Counted from the first letter of the stretch, positions 10,515 to 20,494 are shown. The stretch: 64,000 bases of DNA from Tessaracoccus palaemonis (GCF_019316905.1 NZ_CP079216.1:1736001-1800000), one strand, 5' to 3'. The notes: generated from the letters alone by a model not told the origin. A program made the numbers and translations.

Positions 10515-11066
10515 ATGGTACAGCTGACCGGACACAGGATCGCGTTCCTCTGCAAGCGCGGAGTCGAACAACCCGAACTCACCGAACCCTGGCGGGCGGT
10601 ACTCGAGGCCGGCGGCGAGCCGGTGCTCGTCGGCGAGGAGGCCGGCACCATCACCGCCCTGCTGGGCGACTGGGACCGCGCCGACGACTTCACCGTCGAC
10701 GTCACGCTCGACGACGCGGACCCGGCCGACTACCTCGGCCTCGTGCTGCCCGGAGGGACGCTCAACTCCGACAAGATCCGCACCAACGAGGCCGCCCAGG
10801 CATTCGTCAAGGCGTTCATGGATGCCGGGAAGCCCGTCGCCCCAATCTGCCACGGCGCGTGGATCCTGATCGAGATCGACGCCGTGCGCGGCCGCACCCT
10901 CACCTCGACCACTCGCATCCGCACGGACCTGCGCAACGCCGGCGCCACCTGGGTCGATGACGAGTTCGTTGCGGACGGCAACCTGCTCTCCAGCCGCAGC
11001 CCGCGCGACATCGAGGCCTTCAACGCCGGCATCATCCGAGCCTTCGAACAGGCCGCGGGAGTCTGA
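10515..11066 (+). CDS. DJ-1/PfpI family protein (type 1 glutamine amidotransferase-like)
   Basis: This is a 183-residue protein of the DJ-1/PfpI superfamily. The nucleophile elbow APICHGAW carries the reactive Cys followed by His, and the upstream acidic residue sits in RIAFLCKRGVEQPEL (Glu). Family members act as deglycases, proteases or chaperones. The exact activity here is not known. It starts 39 bp after the DeoR gene in the same direction. Its stop abuts a short tandem repeat that forms the tail of the convergent DUF222/HNH gene. Confidence 0.9.
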   Translation: MVQLTGHRIAFLCKRGVEQPELTEPWRAVLEAGGEPVLVGEEAGTITALLGDWDRADDFTVDVTLDDADPADYLGLVLPGGTLNSDKIRTNEAAQAFVKAFMDAGKPVAPICHGAWILIEIDAVRGRTLTSTTRIRTDLRNAGATWVDDEFVADGNLLSSRSPRDIEAFNAGIIRAFEQAAGV

Positions 11067-11170
11067 GGGCGCACTCGTCCCTAGCTTCGGGGCGCACCTG
11101 TCCCCTGGCTCACGGGCGCACTCGTCCCCCAGCATCCGGGCGCACCTCTCCCCTCGCGTGTGGGCGGGCC
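11067..11170. repeat. Short tandem repeat, about 24-bp unit, four-plus copies
   Basis: The heptamer GGCGCAC starts at 11068, 11091, 11115 and 11139 (spacings 23, 24, 24), and GGCGGGC continues the phase at 11163. Each unit also has a TCCC run after the heptamer. On the minus strand the units encode 8-residue repeats ending in Gly-X-Ala-Pro at the C-terminus of the HNH gene. The one 23-bp unit changes phase, and the HNH stop lies in it. Confidence 0.75.
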
Positions 11171-12534
11171 TGCCGCCCCGCCGGCGGGCCGCTGGTCGGA
11201 CGGTTCCCCTTCCCCGTCACCGGGTGGGGGCTGGTATCGCCGGAGGAATCGATGGTGCATCCGGGGCTTCTCCGCTTCGCCGATCCCGGAGGCAGGGATG
11301 AAGACAGGGAGCCGGGTCTCGGGATCGAGGCGGACCTGCCACTGGAGGTGCGCCGGGCGACCGGGATCGGGCTCCACCAGCCGGTGGTGACGCGGACACA
11401 GCAGCACCGCGTTGTCCAGGCAGGTCGAGCCGCCGGACTGCCAGGGCACGATGTGGTGCCCTTCGCAGGCGACGGCGGGCATGTCGCACCCCGGGAACGC
11501 GCACCCACGGTCCCGGGCCGCCAGCGCACGGCGCAGGGCCCCCGTGAACAGGCGTCGGCTCTGCCCGAGATCGAGAATGGCGCCCTCCGCCGAGAACACG
11601 AGGCGAGCCAGCCGCGCATCACACGCGATGCGCCGCGTCTCCGGCGCGTCGAGGCGGGTCTGATCGTCCAGTAGCCGGGCCTGGGCGTCGCGGGTAAGGA
11701 GCCCCTCCTCGCTGACGGTGACGTACAGCGTCGGCCGGTCACCTCCGCGGGACGGCATCGCGTCCTTGTCGACACCCGAGACGATCGAGGTCCAGGCCTC
11801 AAGCGCGTCGGCCATCCGCGCCGCCATCGATGGAGGCGTCTCGTGCGCCTCGCGGTACGACTGGGACGTCGGGACCAGCGCCTGCAACTGCGCGCGGAAG
11901 GCCTCGCCGACCGCGATCGGCACGCGGCCCCGGATGGTCATCGACCCGTGGTGGTCGCCCGCCAGCATCAGCTCCCGACGGTCACGGGCGAGCCGCGCAT
12001 CACGCTCGACGCGCTCCCGTTCGCGCTCCTCCGCCAGCTCCGGCACGAGCAGGTCCCCGAGGGACGCGGCGAGAACCTCGAGGCCCTTGGGGTCCAACTG
12101 GCCGACCCAGGCCAGCAGCTCCTCCTGCGCCCGCTCCAGCAGCGCCGGCCCGAGCGCGACGGGCACCTGCTTCAGGCCCCGGAGAATCCCCTGGCCTGCG
12201 CCCTGGAGAGCGTCCCGGCGCGCCACGCGTCGCGGAGCAGAGGCAGCCGTTCCAGTGCCCTGGCCAGGTTCACCTGAGCGCCGGCCTCGGCCTGCGTCAT
12301 GAAGTTCGAGGCGTGCACCAGCATCTTCACGTCCGTGTGCTCGTCCGCCACCAGGTCCGCGCGCCGGATCACGTCGACCCGGAGGGCCTGCAACCGCTCG
12401 CCGAACCGGTCGAGCACCGCAGCGATCTCCACCAGGGCGACGGCGTCATCATCGTGAGAGCGCAGGGCGGAGAGCTCCTCCAGAGCACCGTCCAGATACT
12501 CCTCGAGCCCCGCCACCATGCCGCCCCCAGCCAT
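11081..12534 (-). pseudogene. DUF222 / HNH endonuclease gene with a frameshift
   Basis: Two overlapping minus-strand frames together make one DUF222-HNH protein. The first (12534-12172, 120 residues) supplies the N-terminal DUF222 helices and ends RAQARGFSGA. The second carries on with ILRGLKQVPVALG and ends in an HNH nuclease domain, with Cys pairs around CAFPGC and LCPRHH, and the motif EGHHIVPW. The break lies near the G4 run at 12188-12191, where one missing base restores a normal protein. It may be a real mutation or a sequencing error. The C-terminal tail is built from a 24-bp tandem repeat. DUF222-HNH genes occur in many dispersed copies in actinobacteria, and their role is unclear. 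Confidence 0.85.
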
Positions 12535-12764
12535 GACCCCAGTCCACCACCCGGCACCGACAGAAACTGCTCAGGATCGGGTGGCACGGGCCATCTTCAC
12601 CAGGATTCTCGACGTGTTCACCAGAGGCGAACATGTGCGCCGCCGGACGACCCGGCGACGCCGATTTCCGTCGGCGCTTTCCCGCCCGGACGGACCTAGA
12701 ATTGGCCCAAGGGTAACGTCTCGTCGCGATGGCGCGACGAGCGAAGTGAGTGGCTGGAGCCATC

Positions 12765-14081
12765 ATGAACCTCACGCAGAGACTGCTCATCATCGGAGCC
12801 TCGGCAGCGCTGGCGCTCGGCCTCTCGTGGGGGCAGACACCCCCCGCGGCCGCCGACCCCGCGACATCGATCTCCTACCCGGCCGCGTCGTCGAACACGC
12901 GCTACATGGGCAGGGCCTTCGACACCTGCACGGCACCGTCGCTCGATGACATCAGGGCATGGGAGGACTCGCCGTACCGGGCGCTCGGGGTCTACATCGG
13001 CGGAGACGGCCGCACGTGCGCCCAGCCCAACCTCACCTCGTCGTGGGTGGGCTCGGTGAGCAGGCTCGGCTGGAAGCTGATCCCGATCTACCTCGGCCCC
13101 CAGCCCGTCAGCGCCAACCGTCCCCGGGGTTCGACGATCAAGCTGTCCACGGCCGCGGCCCAGGGCAAGGCGGCGGCAGACGACGCGATCGCGCAGGCCA
13201 AGGCGCTCGGCATGATCGCCGGTAGCGCCATCTACTACGACGTGGAGGCCTACGACCGCAGCAACACGAACGACGTCAAGGCAGTCCTCGCGTTCGAGTC
13301 CGCCTGGACGCGGGAGCTGCACGCCAAGGGCTACCTGTCGGGCCTGTACCTGAACCTCACGCGTGGCGCGGCCGACACCGCCGGGGTCTACACCTCCACG
13401 TCCTACGCCCGCGCGGACGCGATCTGGATCGCCCGGTGGGACGGCTCCACGTCGCTGAAGGGCTGGGCCGGCATCTCGGACTCGAAGTGGGCGGTACACC
13501 AGCGCGGCAAGCAGTACCGCGGGGACCACACCGAGACCTACGGCGGCGTGACGATGAACATCGACAGCGACCAGTTCGACGCTCCCGTCGCGACGGTGCT
13601 CTACAGCTACAAGGTGACCGCCCCGGTCTCTCTCAACGCGCGCACCGGCCCGTCGACCAGCTACGAGACCGTGAAGAAGCTCCCGGCCGGGGCCAGCCTC
13701 AAGGTCGTGTGCCAGACCAACGGGGCCACGGTGAAGACCACCAAGGTGTGGGACCGGCTCTCCGACGGCACCTACGTCAGCGACCTCTACGTCAGCACGC
13801 CGTCGGGCACCGGCATGAGCAGGCCTCTCCCCCGCTGCCGACACAGCTACCAGGTGGATGTGTCGTCGAAGGTGAACGTCCGCACGGGACCCGGCACGTC
13901 GTACGCCACCGCCGGGTCGATCCCGAACGGCGGCCTCGCCGCGGTCGTCTGCCAGAAGAAGGGCAGCAAGGTCGGCACGACGACCGTCTGGAACAAGCTC
14001 GACGACGCCACCTGGGTCAGCGACTACTACGTCACCAACCGCAGCAACACAACCTGGAGCGCCCCCCTTCAGCGCTGCTGA
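12765..14081 (+). CDS. Secreted DUF1906 glycoside hydrolase-like protein with two SH3 domains
   Basis: This is a 438-residue exported protein. The signal peptide spans about 1-32 with an AAA-D cleavage site. The DUF1906 (Rv2525c-like, GH25-related TIM barrel) domain covers about 45-275, starting GRAFDTCTAPSLDDIRAW and including the acidic AIYYDVEAYD strand. Two bacterial SH3 repeats follow, each with an ARTGP or VRTGP turn, a Cys and a WVSDxYV end. Such proteins bind or trim cell wall glycans. I prefer the ATG at 12765, with GGAG five bases upstream, over the GTG at 12750. A terminator hairpin follows the stop. Confidence 0.88.
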   Translation: MNLTQRLLIIGASAALALGLSWGQTPPAAADPATSISYPAASSNTRYMGRAFDTCTAPSLDDIRAWEDSPYRALGVYIGGDGRTCAQPNLTSSWVGSVSRLGWKLIPIYLGPQPVSANRPRGSTIKLSTAAAQGKAAADDAIAQAKALGMIAGSAIYYDVEAYDRSNTNDVKAVLAFESAWTRELHAKGYLSGLYLNLTRGAADTAGVYTSTSYARADAIWIARWDGSTSLKGWAGISDSKWAVHQRGKQYRGDHTETYGGVTMNIDSDQFDAPVATVLYSYKVTAPVSLNARTGPSTSYETVKKLPAGASLKVVCQTNGATVKTTKVWDRLSDGTYVSDLYVSTPSGTGMSRPLPRCRHSYQVDVSSKVNVRTGPGTSYATAGSIPNGGLAAVVCQKKGSKVGTTTVWNKLDDATWVSDYYVTNRSNTTWSAPLQRC

Positions 14082-14108
14082 CCGCCGGGTTCGAGGAAAG
14101 ATACGACA

Positions 14109-14138
14109 AGGCCCTGCTCCCCGAGGGGAACAGGGCCT
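14109..14138. terminator. Bidirectional terminator between DUF1906 gene and ssrA
   Basis: Two 14-bp arms (14109-14122 and 14125-14138) pair with a single mismatch and a 2-nt loop. On the minus strand the hairpin is followed by TTGTCGTATCTTTCC, fitting termination of ssrA. On the plus strand it sits 28 bp past the DUF1906 stop. Confidence 0.75.
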
Positions 14139-14152
14139 CATGCCCACAGGGG

Positions 14153-14519
14153 TGGTGGAGGTGGCGGGAATTGAACCCGCGTCCTTGAGAGACGAACCAG
14201 GGCTTCTCCGGGTGCAGCTGACTAGGCGCGTTACTCGGTCCCTGCACTCACATCAGCATGTCGCAGACAGACCCAGTACCAGTAAAGTCCCGAGCAACCC
14301 CTGGCACGCAGGTTACTCAGCAAGCCCTCTAAATGAGGCCAGGTCCCGAGGTGAAGGCACCCCCGGGTTGACCCTTCGTTAGCTGATCAGGCAGCCAGAG
14401 CGAAGTCAGTGCGGTTGTTGTTGGCACTTATTGGTTTCCACACGTCGTTAACGAGATAAGCGTGGATCCTCGACCCGCTTCCCCTGGGACTACCGCCCAA
14501 GTCGAAACCAGTCACCCCC
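14153..14519 (-). ncRNA. ssrA: Transfer-messenger RNA (tmRNA)
   Basis: This is a one-piece tmRNA of 367 nt. The 5' end GGGGGUG pairs with CACCUCC near the 3' end, followed by an encoded CCA (14153). The tRNA-like domain includes GGUUUCGACU at the 5' side and the GGUUCAAUUCC T-loop at the 3' side. The tag reading frame runs from the resume codon GCC at 14425 to the TGA at 14387 and encodes ANNNRTDFALAA, ending in the ALAA degron. It rescues stalled ribosomes together with SmpB, whose gene is about 690 bp upstream on the same strand. Confidence 0.96.
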
Positions 14520-14541
14520 TGTTGAGTTGTCGCCCACCAGT

Positions 14542-15144
14542 CTAGCGTGTGTAGACAAGGGATGCCTGCGGCGCCTTGGGCCGCGCCAGGAGCAGGTGCC
14601 CGTAGCCGTCGGTGCCCGGCCGGCCGTTGAACGCCCTGACGGCCGCGAACACCGTCGCGCCGACCCAGGCCAGCCAGCCGAGCGTCATGATTCCCCCGCC
14701 GAAGCCGAGGATGGATGTCAGGACGAGAGCCGAGACGCCGAGGGCAAAGGCCGTCAGCTGGAGGCTGAACGCCCGCGAGGCCTCCCACCACAGCTTGGAG
14801 CCGGGGGTGGCGACGGCGCGGACAATCGCGGGGCCGATGAACGAGGTGACGAGGCCGCTCAGGTGCGTGAGCCCTCCGGCGACGTTCTCGGCCGGCGTCG
14901 GCTGCCCGGGCGCGGGCCGCGTGAGCGCCATCGGGGCGATCCGGGCAAGTCCCTGCAGCGCGCGGCTCAGCTCGGCCCGGTCGCGGGCGGCGAATGCCAG
15001 GTCGAGGCGCTGGTTGAACTGGGCCTCCCCGAGGGTGCCGTTCGCGTACAGCGACTGGAGGTGAGCGATGGCGCGCTCGCGCTGCTGCTCGGTGATGGCT
15101 CCGGGATGGAACGGCTGCTGGGTACCGAAAGGCTGCTGGGTCAT
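14542..15144 (-). CDS. DUF1707 and DUF4870 domain membrane protein
   Basis: This is a 200-residue protein. Residues about 20-75 match DUF1707 (RERAIAHLQSLYANGTLGEAQFNQRLDLAFAARDRAEL), a short helical domain found at the N-terminus of many actinobacterial membrane proteins. The C-terminal part has three or so hydrophobic segments like the DUF4870/Tic20-type family. The function is unknown. The ATG at 15144 is preferred because the upstream extension is basic, low-complexity and lies in the smpB-end region. It sits between smpB and ssrA on the same strand. Confidence 0.8.
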   Translation of the reverse strand: MTQQPFGTQQPFHPGAITEQQRERAIAHLQSLYANGTLGEAQFNQRLDLAFAARDRAELSRALQGLARIAPMALTRPAPGQPTPAENVAGGLTHLSGLVTSFIGPAIVRAVATPGSKLWWEASRAFSLQLTAFALGVSALVLTSILGFGGGIMTLGWLAWVGATVFAAVRAFNGRPGTDGYGHLLLARPKAPQASLVYTR

Positions 15145-15208
15145 GCCATCCAGTCTGATCGGCGACCGTCGCCCGGACCATCGGGAACTCCCCTGGACGG
15201 ACCCCGGC

Positions 15209-15691
15209 TCAGCCCCTGCGGTAGCGGTTGCGGGAGGCGAGCGCCCGCTCTGCCTCTCGCTTGGCGTCGCGCTCCGCAAGGTCGCGGCGCTTGTCCCAGT
15301 CCTTCTTGCCCGTGGCGATGCCGATCTGGACCTTGGCGTAGCCGTCCTTGAAGTACAGCGACAGCGGGATCAGGGTGCGGCCCGAGGAGTCGAGGGCCCG
15401 CTGGATGCGGGTGATCTCCTTGCGGTGCAGCAGCAGCTTGCGGCTGCGCTTGGCCGAGTGGTTGCGCCAGGTCCCGAACTCGTACTCGGGGATGTTGGCG
15501 TTGATCAACCAGGCCTCCCCGTTGTCGTCGACCGTCGCGTAGGCGTCTGACAGCGTCGCCCGGCCGTTGCGCAGCGTCTTGACCTCGGTGCCGGTCAGGA
15601 CGAGGCCGGCCTCGAAGGTCTCGCCGATCGCGTAGTCGTGCCGCGCGCGGCGGTTCTGCGCGACGAGCTTCTCTCCGGTCTCTCTGGGCAT
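15209..15691 (-). CDS. smpB: SsrA-binding protein SmpB
   Basis: This is a 160-residue tmRNA-binding protein that delivers alanyl-tmRNA to stalled ribosomes. The OB-fold core is visible ([28 protein letters not shown], then [12 protein letters not shown]). The C-terminal tail is basic ([18 protein letters not shown]) and inserts in the mRNA channel. It starts 20 bp after the M23 peptidase stop and shares strand and neighbourhood with ssrA, so the two trans-translation partners are almost adjacent. Confidence 0.97.
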   Translation of the reverse strand: MPRETGEKLVAQNRRARHDYAIGETFEAGLVLTGTEVKTLRNGRATLSDAYATVDDNGEAWLINANIPEYEFGTWRNHSAKRSRKLLLHRKEITRIQRALDSSGRTLIPLSLYFKDGYAKVQIGIATGKKDWDKRRDLAERDAKREAERALASRNRYRRG

Positions 15692-15710
15692 TTGTCCAGT
15701 ATGACAGCTG

Positions 15711-17093
15711 TCAGAAGTATCGGCTCATCGGGTTGACGACGGTGCCGTTCTCCCAGACCATCAGGTGCAGGTGGCAGCCGGTCGAGTAGCCGGTGGTGCC
15801 GACATAGCCGATGACCTGCCCCTTCCGCACCCGCTGGCCCACGCTCACGATGTAGCGGGTCGCGTGGTTGTAGCCGGTGGTCACGTAGCGGCCGTTGATC
15901 TTCCCGTGGTCGATCATCAGGCGGTTGCCGTAGCCCGCGTTGTAGTAGCGCTCGCTGACAACCCCGTCTCCTGCCGCCTTGATGGCGGTTCCGCAGGCGG
16001 CGCCGAAGTCGGTGCCGTCGTGCAGCTTCCAGTAGCCGAGCACCGGGTGCAGGCGCATGCCGTACGGAGAGGTGATGCGCGCGTTGACCGGGTACATGAA
16101 GCCCGACGAGCTGGAGGAACTCGACGAGGACGAGGAGGAGGACGACGACGAGGAGGACGACGAGCTTCGCTGCTTGTTCCTCGACGCGGCCTTCTCCCGC
16201 GCGGCCTTCTCCTTGGCCGCCTTCTCCGCCGCCGCCTTCTTCTCGGCGGCGATGCGGGCCTGGATGCGCTTCTCGACGGACGCGGCCTCGGACTCGAGGT
16301 CGGCCTGACGCTGGGTCTCCGTCGCGACCTGCGCGTTGGCCTCACGCTCGGCGGCGTCTCGGCGCTTGACGAGGGCCGCGACCTCGGCCCGGAGGTCCTC
16401 GGCGGCAGCCTCGGCGTCCTGGCTGGCCTTGAGCTGCTTCGCGGCGGCCTCGCGGGCGTCGGTTGCGGCCTGCTCGGCGGCGTCAGCCTCCTGCTCGGCG
16501 GTCTCGAGGGCCAGGCGACGCTCCTCCAGCTCGTCGAGCTGCTGCTGCGACGAGTCGAGCAGCGTCTGGGCCATCTGGGCGCGCGCATTCAGGTTCGCGG
16601 TGGTCAGATCGCTGAACAGGAGCGCCAGATTCATCAGACCGTCGCTGGTCTGCGTCGTGACGACGATCTCCTCGTTCATGCGCTTGTCGACAGAGTCGAC
16701 GGCGGCCTTCGCGGCCGCGACGCTCGCCTTGGCCTGTTCGAGCTTGTGCTCGGCCTCGGCAAGCTCCTCCGCGCGCTGCTCGTCGAGCTTCTTCGCCTTG
16801 GCCGTCGCGGCCTCGGCCGCGGCGAGTTCGGCCTCGGCGCTCGCGAGCTGGTTGCGGGCGGTCTCGGCGGCGGCCGAGGCGTCGTCCGCGGTAGCTTCGG
16901 CCTGGTCGACGGCCTGCTCCTGCTCGTCGATCTGCTGCTCGAGCCGATCCTTGCGGTCGTCGAGCGAATCAGCCTGCGTGGGCAGGCAGATCGAGCACAT
17001 CAGTGCCACCGAGGCGGTTGCGGCGACGATGCCGCGGACCAGTCGAGTGGTGATGCTGCGATGAACGGGCTGGGGGGGAAGTTCCCTGTTCAC
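15711..17093 (-). CDS. Coiled-coil M23 family peptidase, likely FtsEX-controlled wall hydrolase
   Basis: This is a 460-residue exported protein. A signal segment at about 20-42 is followed by a long Ala/Glu-rich coiled coil (about 43-300), a linker of 21 consecutive serines, and a C-terminal LytM/M23 domain with the zinc ligands HDGTDFG and HLHLMVW. M23 enzymes cut peptidoglycan cross-bridges. Directly following ftsE-ftsX, with 20 bp to ftsX, this architecture resembles EnvC or RipC type partners whose coiled coil binds the FtsX loop. Unlike EnvC the zinc site appears intact, so it is probably itself catalytic. The serine run uses mixed codons. Confidence 0.88.
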   Translation of the reverse strand: MNRELPPQPVHRSITTRLVRGIVAATASVALMCSICLPTQADSLDDRKDRLEQQIDEQEQAVDQAEATADDASAAAETARNQLASAEAELAAAEAATAKAKKLDEQRAEELAEAEHKLEQAKASVAAAKAAVDSVDKRMNEEIVVTTQTSDGLMNLALLFSDLTTANLNARAQMAQTLLDSSQQQLDELEERRLALETAEQEADAAEQAATDAREAAAKQLKASQDAEAAAEDLRAEVAALVKRRDAAEREANAQVATETQRQADLESEAASVEKRIQARIAAEKKAAAEKAAKEKAAREKAASRNKQRSSSSSSSSSSSSSSSSSSSSSGFMYPVNARITSPYGMRLHPVLGYWKLHDGTDFGAACGTAIKAAGDGVVSERYYNAGYGNRLMIDHGKINGRYVTTGYNHATRYIVSVGQRVRKGQVIGYVGTTGYSTGCHLHLMVWENGTVVNPMSRYF

Positions 17094-17112
17094 GCGGCCT
17101 CCTTCGGGGAAG

Positions 17113-18015
17113 TCAGATCTTCAGATACTTGCGGGTGGCAACGAGTGTGGGGATCACGGCAAGCGCAACTCCCACCAGTGCTGTGCCCACAATGGCAGCA
17201 CCGAGGTGACTCCAGCCAATCCAAGCTAAAGCAGAGAGTGAGGGTTGAGCGTTCTGGACGATGATGAACCAGAACCCCGCCGTCAAGGCGCCTGCGGCGA
17301 TGATGATGCCGATCAGACCCGCGACCAGGGATTCCAGCAGGAACGGCAACAGGATATAGATATTTGAGGCGCCCACGAGCCGCATGATGCCAATTTCCCG
17401 TCGACGGGAGAATGCGGCCATCCGTATGGTGTTGGCGATCTGCAGGGCACCGGCGAACAGCAGCAGCCCGGACATGACCAGCGTCACCCACTGCAGGGTG
17501 CTGAGCCAGTTGAACATCGGGTCGAGCACGCTGTGCAGGTCCTGGACGTTCTGCACGCCGGTGAGCCCCTTGGCCTCGCTGACGACGCCCGCGTAGTTCT
17601 CCGGGTTCACCAGCGAGACGGTGAAGGAGTCCTGCATGTCGTCGACGGTGCGCGACGCTGCCGCGGATGAGTTGGCGAAGACCCGCTGGAACTCCTCGAA
17701 GGCCTGCTCCTTAGACTGGTAGGTCACGGTCGCGACCTCGGGATTGGCCTCGAGGGTGGCCTGGATCTGCTCCCGCTGCGCGTCGGTGGTCCCCTTGCCC
17801 TCCTCGCACTGCCCGCCCTGTGTGCTCTCGGTGCAGAGATACACCGAGATCTCGATCTTCTGGTAGAGGTCCGCCTTGGCGACGTTGACCTCCATTGCAG
17901 TGAGGAATCCCGCGCCGAGCAGGGTGAGGGAAACAGCCATCGTGACGATGACCGCGATCGTCATGGCCAGGTTGCGTCGCAGCCCGGACCAGGTTTCGCG
18001 AAGTGAATGCCGCAT
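17113..18015 (-). CDS. ftsX: Cell division protein FtsX (ABC transporter-like permease)
   Basis: This is a 300-residue membrane protein. TM1 is at about 20-42. A large extracytoplasmic loop (about 43-170) contains two Cys that could pair (YLCTESTQGGQCEEG). Three C-terminal TM helices span about 175-295 and include SRRREIGIMRLVGAS. With FtsE it turns ATP hydrolysis into activation of wall hydrolases at the division site. The start lies 20 bp after the ftsE stop and the stop 20 bp before the M23 gene, so the three form one unit. Confidence 0.95.
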   Translation of the reverse strand: MRHSLRETWSGLRRNLAMTIAVIVTMAVSLTLLGAGFLTAMEVNVAKADLYQKIEISVYLCTESTQGGQCEEGKGTTDAQREQIQATLEANPEVATVTYQSKEQAFEEFQRVFANSSAAASRTVDDMQDSFTVSLVNPENYAGVVSEAKGLTGVQNVQDLHSVLDPMFNWLSTLQWVTLVMSGLLLFAGALQIANTIRMAAFSRRREIGIMRLVGASNIYILLPFLLESLVAGLIGIIIAAGALTAGFWFIIVQNAQPSLSALAWIGWSHLGAAIVGTALVGVALAVIPTLVATRKYLKI

Positions 18016-18034
18016 GAAAGAAAGTTCTCCTGTC

Positions 18035-18721
18035 CTACGCCGTGCCGTAAACGCCCTTGGCCTGATCCCTGACGAGTTCTCCGGAACGGAGCTCGAGGAC
18101 GCGGCGGCGCATCTGATCGACGATGGACGAGTCGTGGGTGGCCATGATCACGGTGGTGTCGGCCCGGTTGATGCGGTCGAGGAGCTTCATGATGCCGACC
18201 GAGGTCTCCGGATCGAGGTTGCCCGTCGGCTCGTCAGCGATGAGGATCTTGGGCCGGTTGACGAAGGCGCGCGCGATCGCGACGCGCTGCTGCTCGCCGC
18301 CGGACAGCTCCTCACAGGGGCGGTCGCCCTTGCCGGCGAGGCCGACCAGGTCGAGCGTGTCGGGCACGATCCGCTTGATGTGCTTGGCGGGGCTGCCGAT
18401 CACCTGCAGCGCGAACGCGACGTTCTCATAGACCGTCTTGCCCGGCAGGAGGCGGAAGTCCTGGAACACCGTGCCGATCTGGCGGCGGAGCTGCGGCACC
18501 TTCCACTGGTTCATGGTGGCGAGGTTCTTGCCGGCGACGTAGAGCGTGCCCTTCGTCGGCTTGTACTCGCGCAGGATGAGCCGGAGGAAGGTGGACTTGC
18601 CGGACCCGGACTGACCGACGAGGAACACGAACTCGCCCTTGTCGATCTCCAGGTTGATGTTCCTGAGGGCAGGTCGCTCCTGTCCCGGGTAGAACTTGGT
18701 GACGTCCTCGAACGTGATCAC
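18035..18721 (-). CDS. ftsE: Cell division ATP-binding protein FtsE
   Basis: This is a 228-residue ABC ATPase that works with FtsX. Walker A (GQSGSGKST), the ABC signature (LSGGEQQR), Walker B ([10 protein letters not shown]) and the H-loop (MATHD) are all present. I chose the GTG at 18721 ([13 protein letters not shown]), which matches FtsE N-termini and has GGAG five bases upstream. A GTG at 18784 would add 21 Ser-rich residues unlike the family. That stretch also contains TACAAT, which may be the promoter -10 box. It follows prfB on the same strand. Confidence 0.94.
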   Translation of the reverse strand: MITFEDVTKFYPGQERPALRNINLEIDKGEFVFLVGQSGSGKSTFLRLILREYKPTKGTLYVAGKNLATMNQWKVPQLRRQIGTVFQDFRLLPGKTVYENVAFALQVIGSPAKHIKRIVPDTLDLVGLAGKGDRPCEELSGGEQQRVAIARAFVNRPKILIADEPTGNLDPETSVGIMKLLDRINRADTTVIMATHDSSIVDQMRRRVLELRSGELVRDQAKGVYGTA

Positions 18722-18840
18722 AGCGGCTCCGGCAGATGGGGAAGATCCTGAGAAACTCTCAGAACTCGATGAATTGTATGCCACCCGTTCTGCAGCCGCG
18801 AACTGACACGCGGTGAAGTACAGACATCAGTCTGAGACCG

Positions 18841-19953
18841 TCAGGCGGAGGCCTCCGACTTCTTGCGCCAGCGGATGCCGGCGTCGATGAAGCCGTCGAT
18901 GTCGCCGTCGAAGACGGCCTCGGGATTGCCCACCTCGTAGTCGGTGCGCAGGTCCTTGACCATCTGGTACGGGTTCATGACGTAGGAACGCATCTGGGCG
19001 CCCCACGAGTTGCCGCCGTCGCCCTTGAGCGCGTTCATCTCCTTCTCGCGGTCCTGGCGGACCTTCTCGAGCAGGCGGGACTGCAGGACCCGCAGCGCGG
19101 CTGCCTTGTTCTGTAGCTGCGACTTCTCGTTCTGGCAGCTCACGACGATGCCGGTGGGCAGGTGCGTGATGCGGACGGCGGAGTCGGTGGTGTTGACCGA
19201 CTGGCCGCCGGGGCCGGACGAGCGGAACACGTCGATGCGCAGGTCACCCTCGGGGATGTCGATGTGGTCGGTCTCCTCCGTCACGGGGAGGACCTCGACG
19301 CCCGCGAACGACGTCTGGCGGCGGCCCTGGTTGTCGAAGGGCGAGATGCGCACGAGGCGGTGCGTGCCCTGCTCGACCGACAGGGTGCCGTAGGCGAAGG
19401 GGCACTTGACGGCGAAGGTCGCGGACTTGAGGCCCGCCTCCTCCGCGTAGGAGGTGTCGTAGACCTCGGTGCTGTAGTGGTGGCGGTCGGCCCAGCGCAG
19501 GTACATGCGCATCAGCATCTCGGCGAAGTCCGCGGCGTCGACGCCGCCGGCCTCCGCGCGGATGGTGATGAGCGCGTCGCGGTCGTCGTACTCTCCCGAC
19601 AGCAGCGTGCGGACCTCGAGTGCCTCGATGTCCTTGCCCAGCTTGGCCAGGTCGCGCTCGACCTCGGCGTGCGCGTCGGGGTCACCCTCCTCGTCGGCCA
19701 GCTCGAGCATGAGCTCGACGTCGTCGAGGCGGGAACGCAGGCCGGTGATCCGGTCGACCTCGCCCTGCTTGGCGGACAGCTGGGAGGTCACGCGCTGCGC
19801 GTTCTCCTGGTTGTCCCACAGGTCAGGTGCCGCGACCTGTTCCTCGAGTTCGGCGATCTCCTTGCGGAGCGCGTCGAGGTCGGCCACGGCCTCGATCGAC
19901 TCGAGGGAATGGGCCAGTTCGGAAATCCGGGCGGTCAGGTCATCGTTTGCCAC
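18841..19953 (-). CDS. prfB: Peptide chain release factor 2
   Basis: This 370-residue release factor reads UGA and UAA. The codon-recognition tripeptide SPF is at 204-206 and the catalytic GGQ at 249-251. The GTG at 19953 ([13 protein letters not shown]) matches the family start. The upstream in-frame codons run into the yqeY promoter region. The gene is one continuous frame, so the programmed +1 frameshift used for autoregulation in E. coli is absent, as is usual in actinobacteria. It heads the prfB-ftsE-ftsX-M23-smpB cluster. Confidence 0.96.
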   Translation of the reverse strand: MANDDLTARISELAHSLESIEAVADLDALRKEIAELEEQVAAPDLWDNQENAQRVTSQLSAKQGEVDRITGLRSRLDDVELMLELADEEGDPDAHAEVERDLAKLGKDIEALEVRTLLSGEYDDRDALITIRAEAGGVDAADFAEMLMRMYLRWADRHHYSTEVYDTSYAEEAGLKSATFAVKCPFAYGTLSVEQGTHRLVRISPFDNQGRRQTSFAGVEVLPVTEETDHIDIPEGDLRIDVFRSSGPGGQSVNTTDSAVRITHLPTGIVVSCQNEKSQLQNKAAALRVLQSRLLEKVRQDREKEMNALKGDGGNSWGAQMRSYVMNPYQMVKDLRTDYEVGNPEAVFDGDIDGFIDAGIRWRKKSEASA

Positions 19954-20035
19954 AGTGGGCCACTCTACCGTGCCGCCCGCGTCCGCGACCTGCCAGAATG
20001 GTTGGCGCATCTGCAGAAGAAGAGGAGCAACCCAC

Positions 20036-20494
20036 ATGGGAGCCACCAAGAGCCAGCTCAAGAAGGACCTGGCCGACGCGCTGCGCGCCAAGGACGAGGC
20101 CGCCAAGATGAACATCCGGATGATGATGGGCGCCATCACCGTCGCCGAGGTGGCAGGCGACACCGCCCGTGAGCTGACCGACGCCGAGGAGCTCGCCGTC
20201 ATCACCAAGGAGATGCATCAGCGTCGCGACGCGGCCGCCACCTACGCCGACGCCGGCCGCCCGGAGCTGGCGGAGAAGGAGGCCAGCGAGGCCGACTTCA
20301 TCTCCCGCTACCTCCCCGCTCCCCTGACGTCCGAGGAACTCGACGCGCTCGTCGCGGAGGCCTTCGAGGCGCTCGGCGAGGCCCCGACCATGAAGCACAT
20401 GGGTGCCCTGGTCAAGGCCGTCAACGCGCAGGCCGCCGGCCGCGCGGAGGGCAAGGAGGTCGCGGCGCGCGTGCGTGCCCGTCTCCAGGCCTAA
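20036..20494 (+). CDS. GatB/YqeY domain-containing protein
   Basis: This is a 152-residue YqeY family protein. It is largely helical with the typical [15 protein letters not shown] start and a [11 protein letters not shown] turn in the middle. The C-terminal half resembles the tail domain of amidotransferase subunit GatB, which contacts tRNA. No enzymatic role is known for the free-standing form. The start has AGAGGAG upstream. It is divergent from prfB (82 bp) and is followed by tRNA-Val. Confidence 0.93.
   Translation: MGATKSQLKKDLADALRAKDEAAKMNIRMMMGAITVAEVAGDTARELTDAEELAVITKEMHQRRDAAATYADAGRPELAEKEASEADFISRYLPAPLTSEELDALVAEAFEALGEAPTMKHMGALVKAVNAQAAGRAEGKEVAARVRARLQA

Noticed and set aside
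11067-11170. CRISPR-like array
   Set aside because: The 24-bp units are contiguous without unique spacers and there are no cas genes.
16120-16185. Serine-linker DNA as a phase-variable simple repeat
   Set aside because: TCG, TCC, AGC and AGT codons are mixed, so there is no long uniform tract prone to slippage.
18841-19953. Programmed +1 frameshift in prfB
   Set aside because: The gene is one open frame from the start to GGQ and beyond with no in-frame UGA near codon 25.
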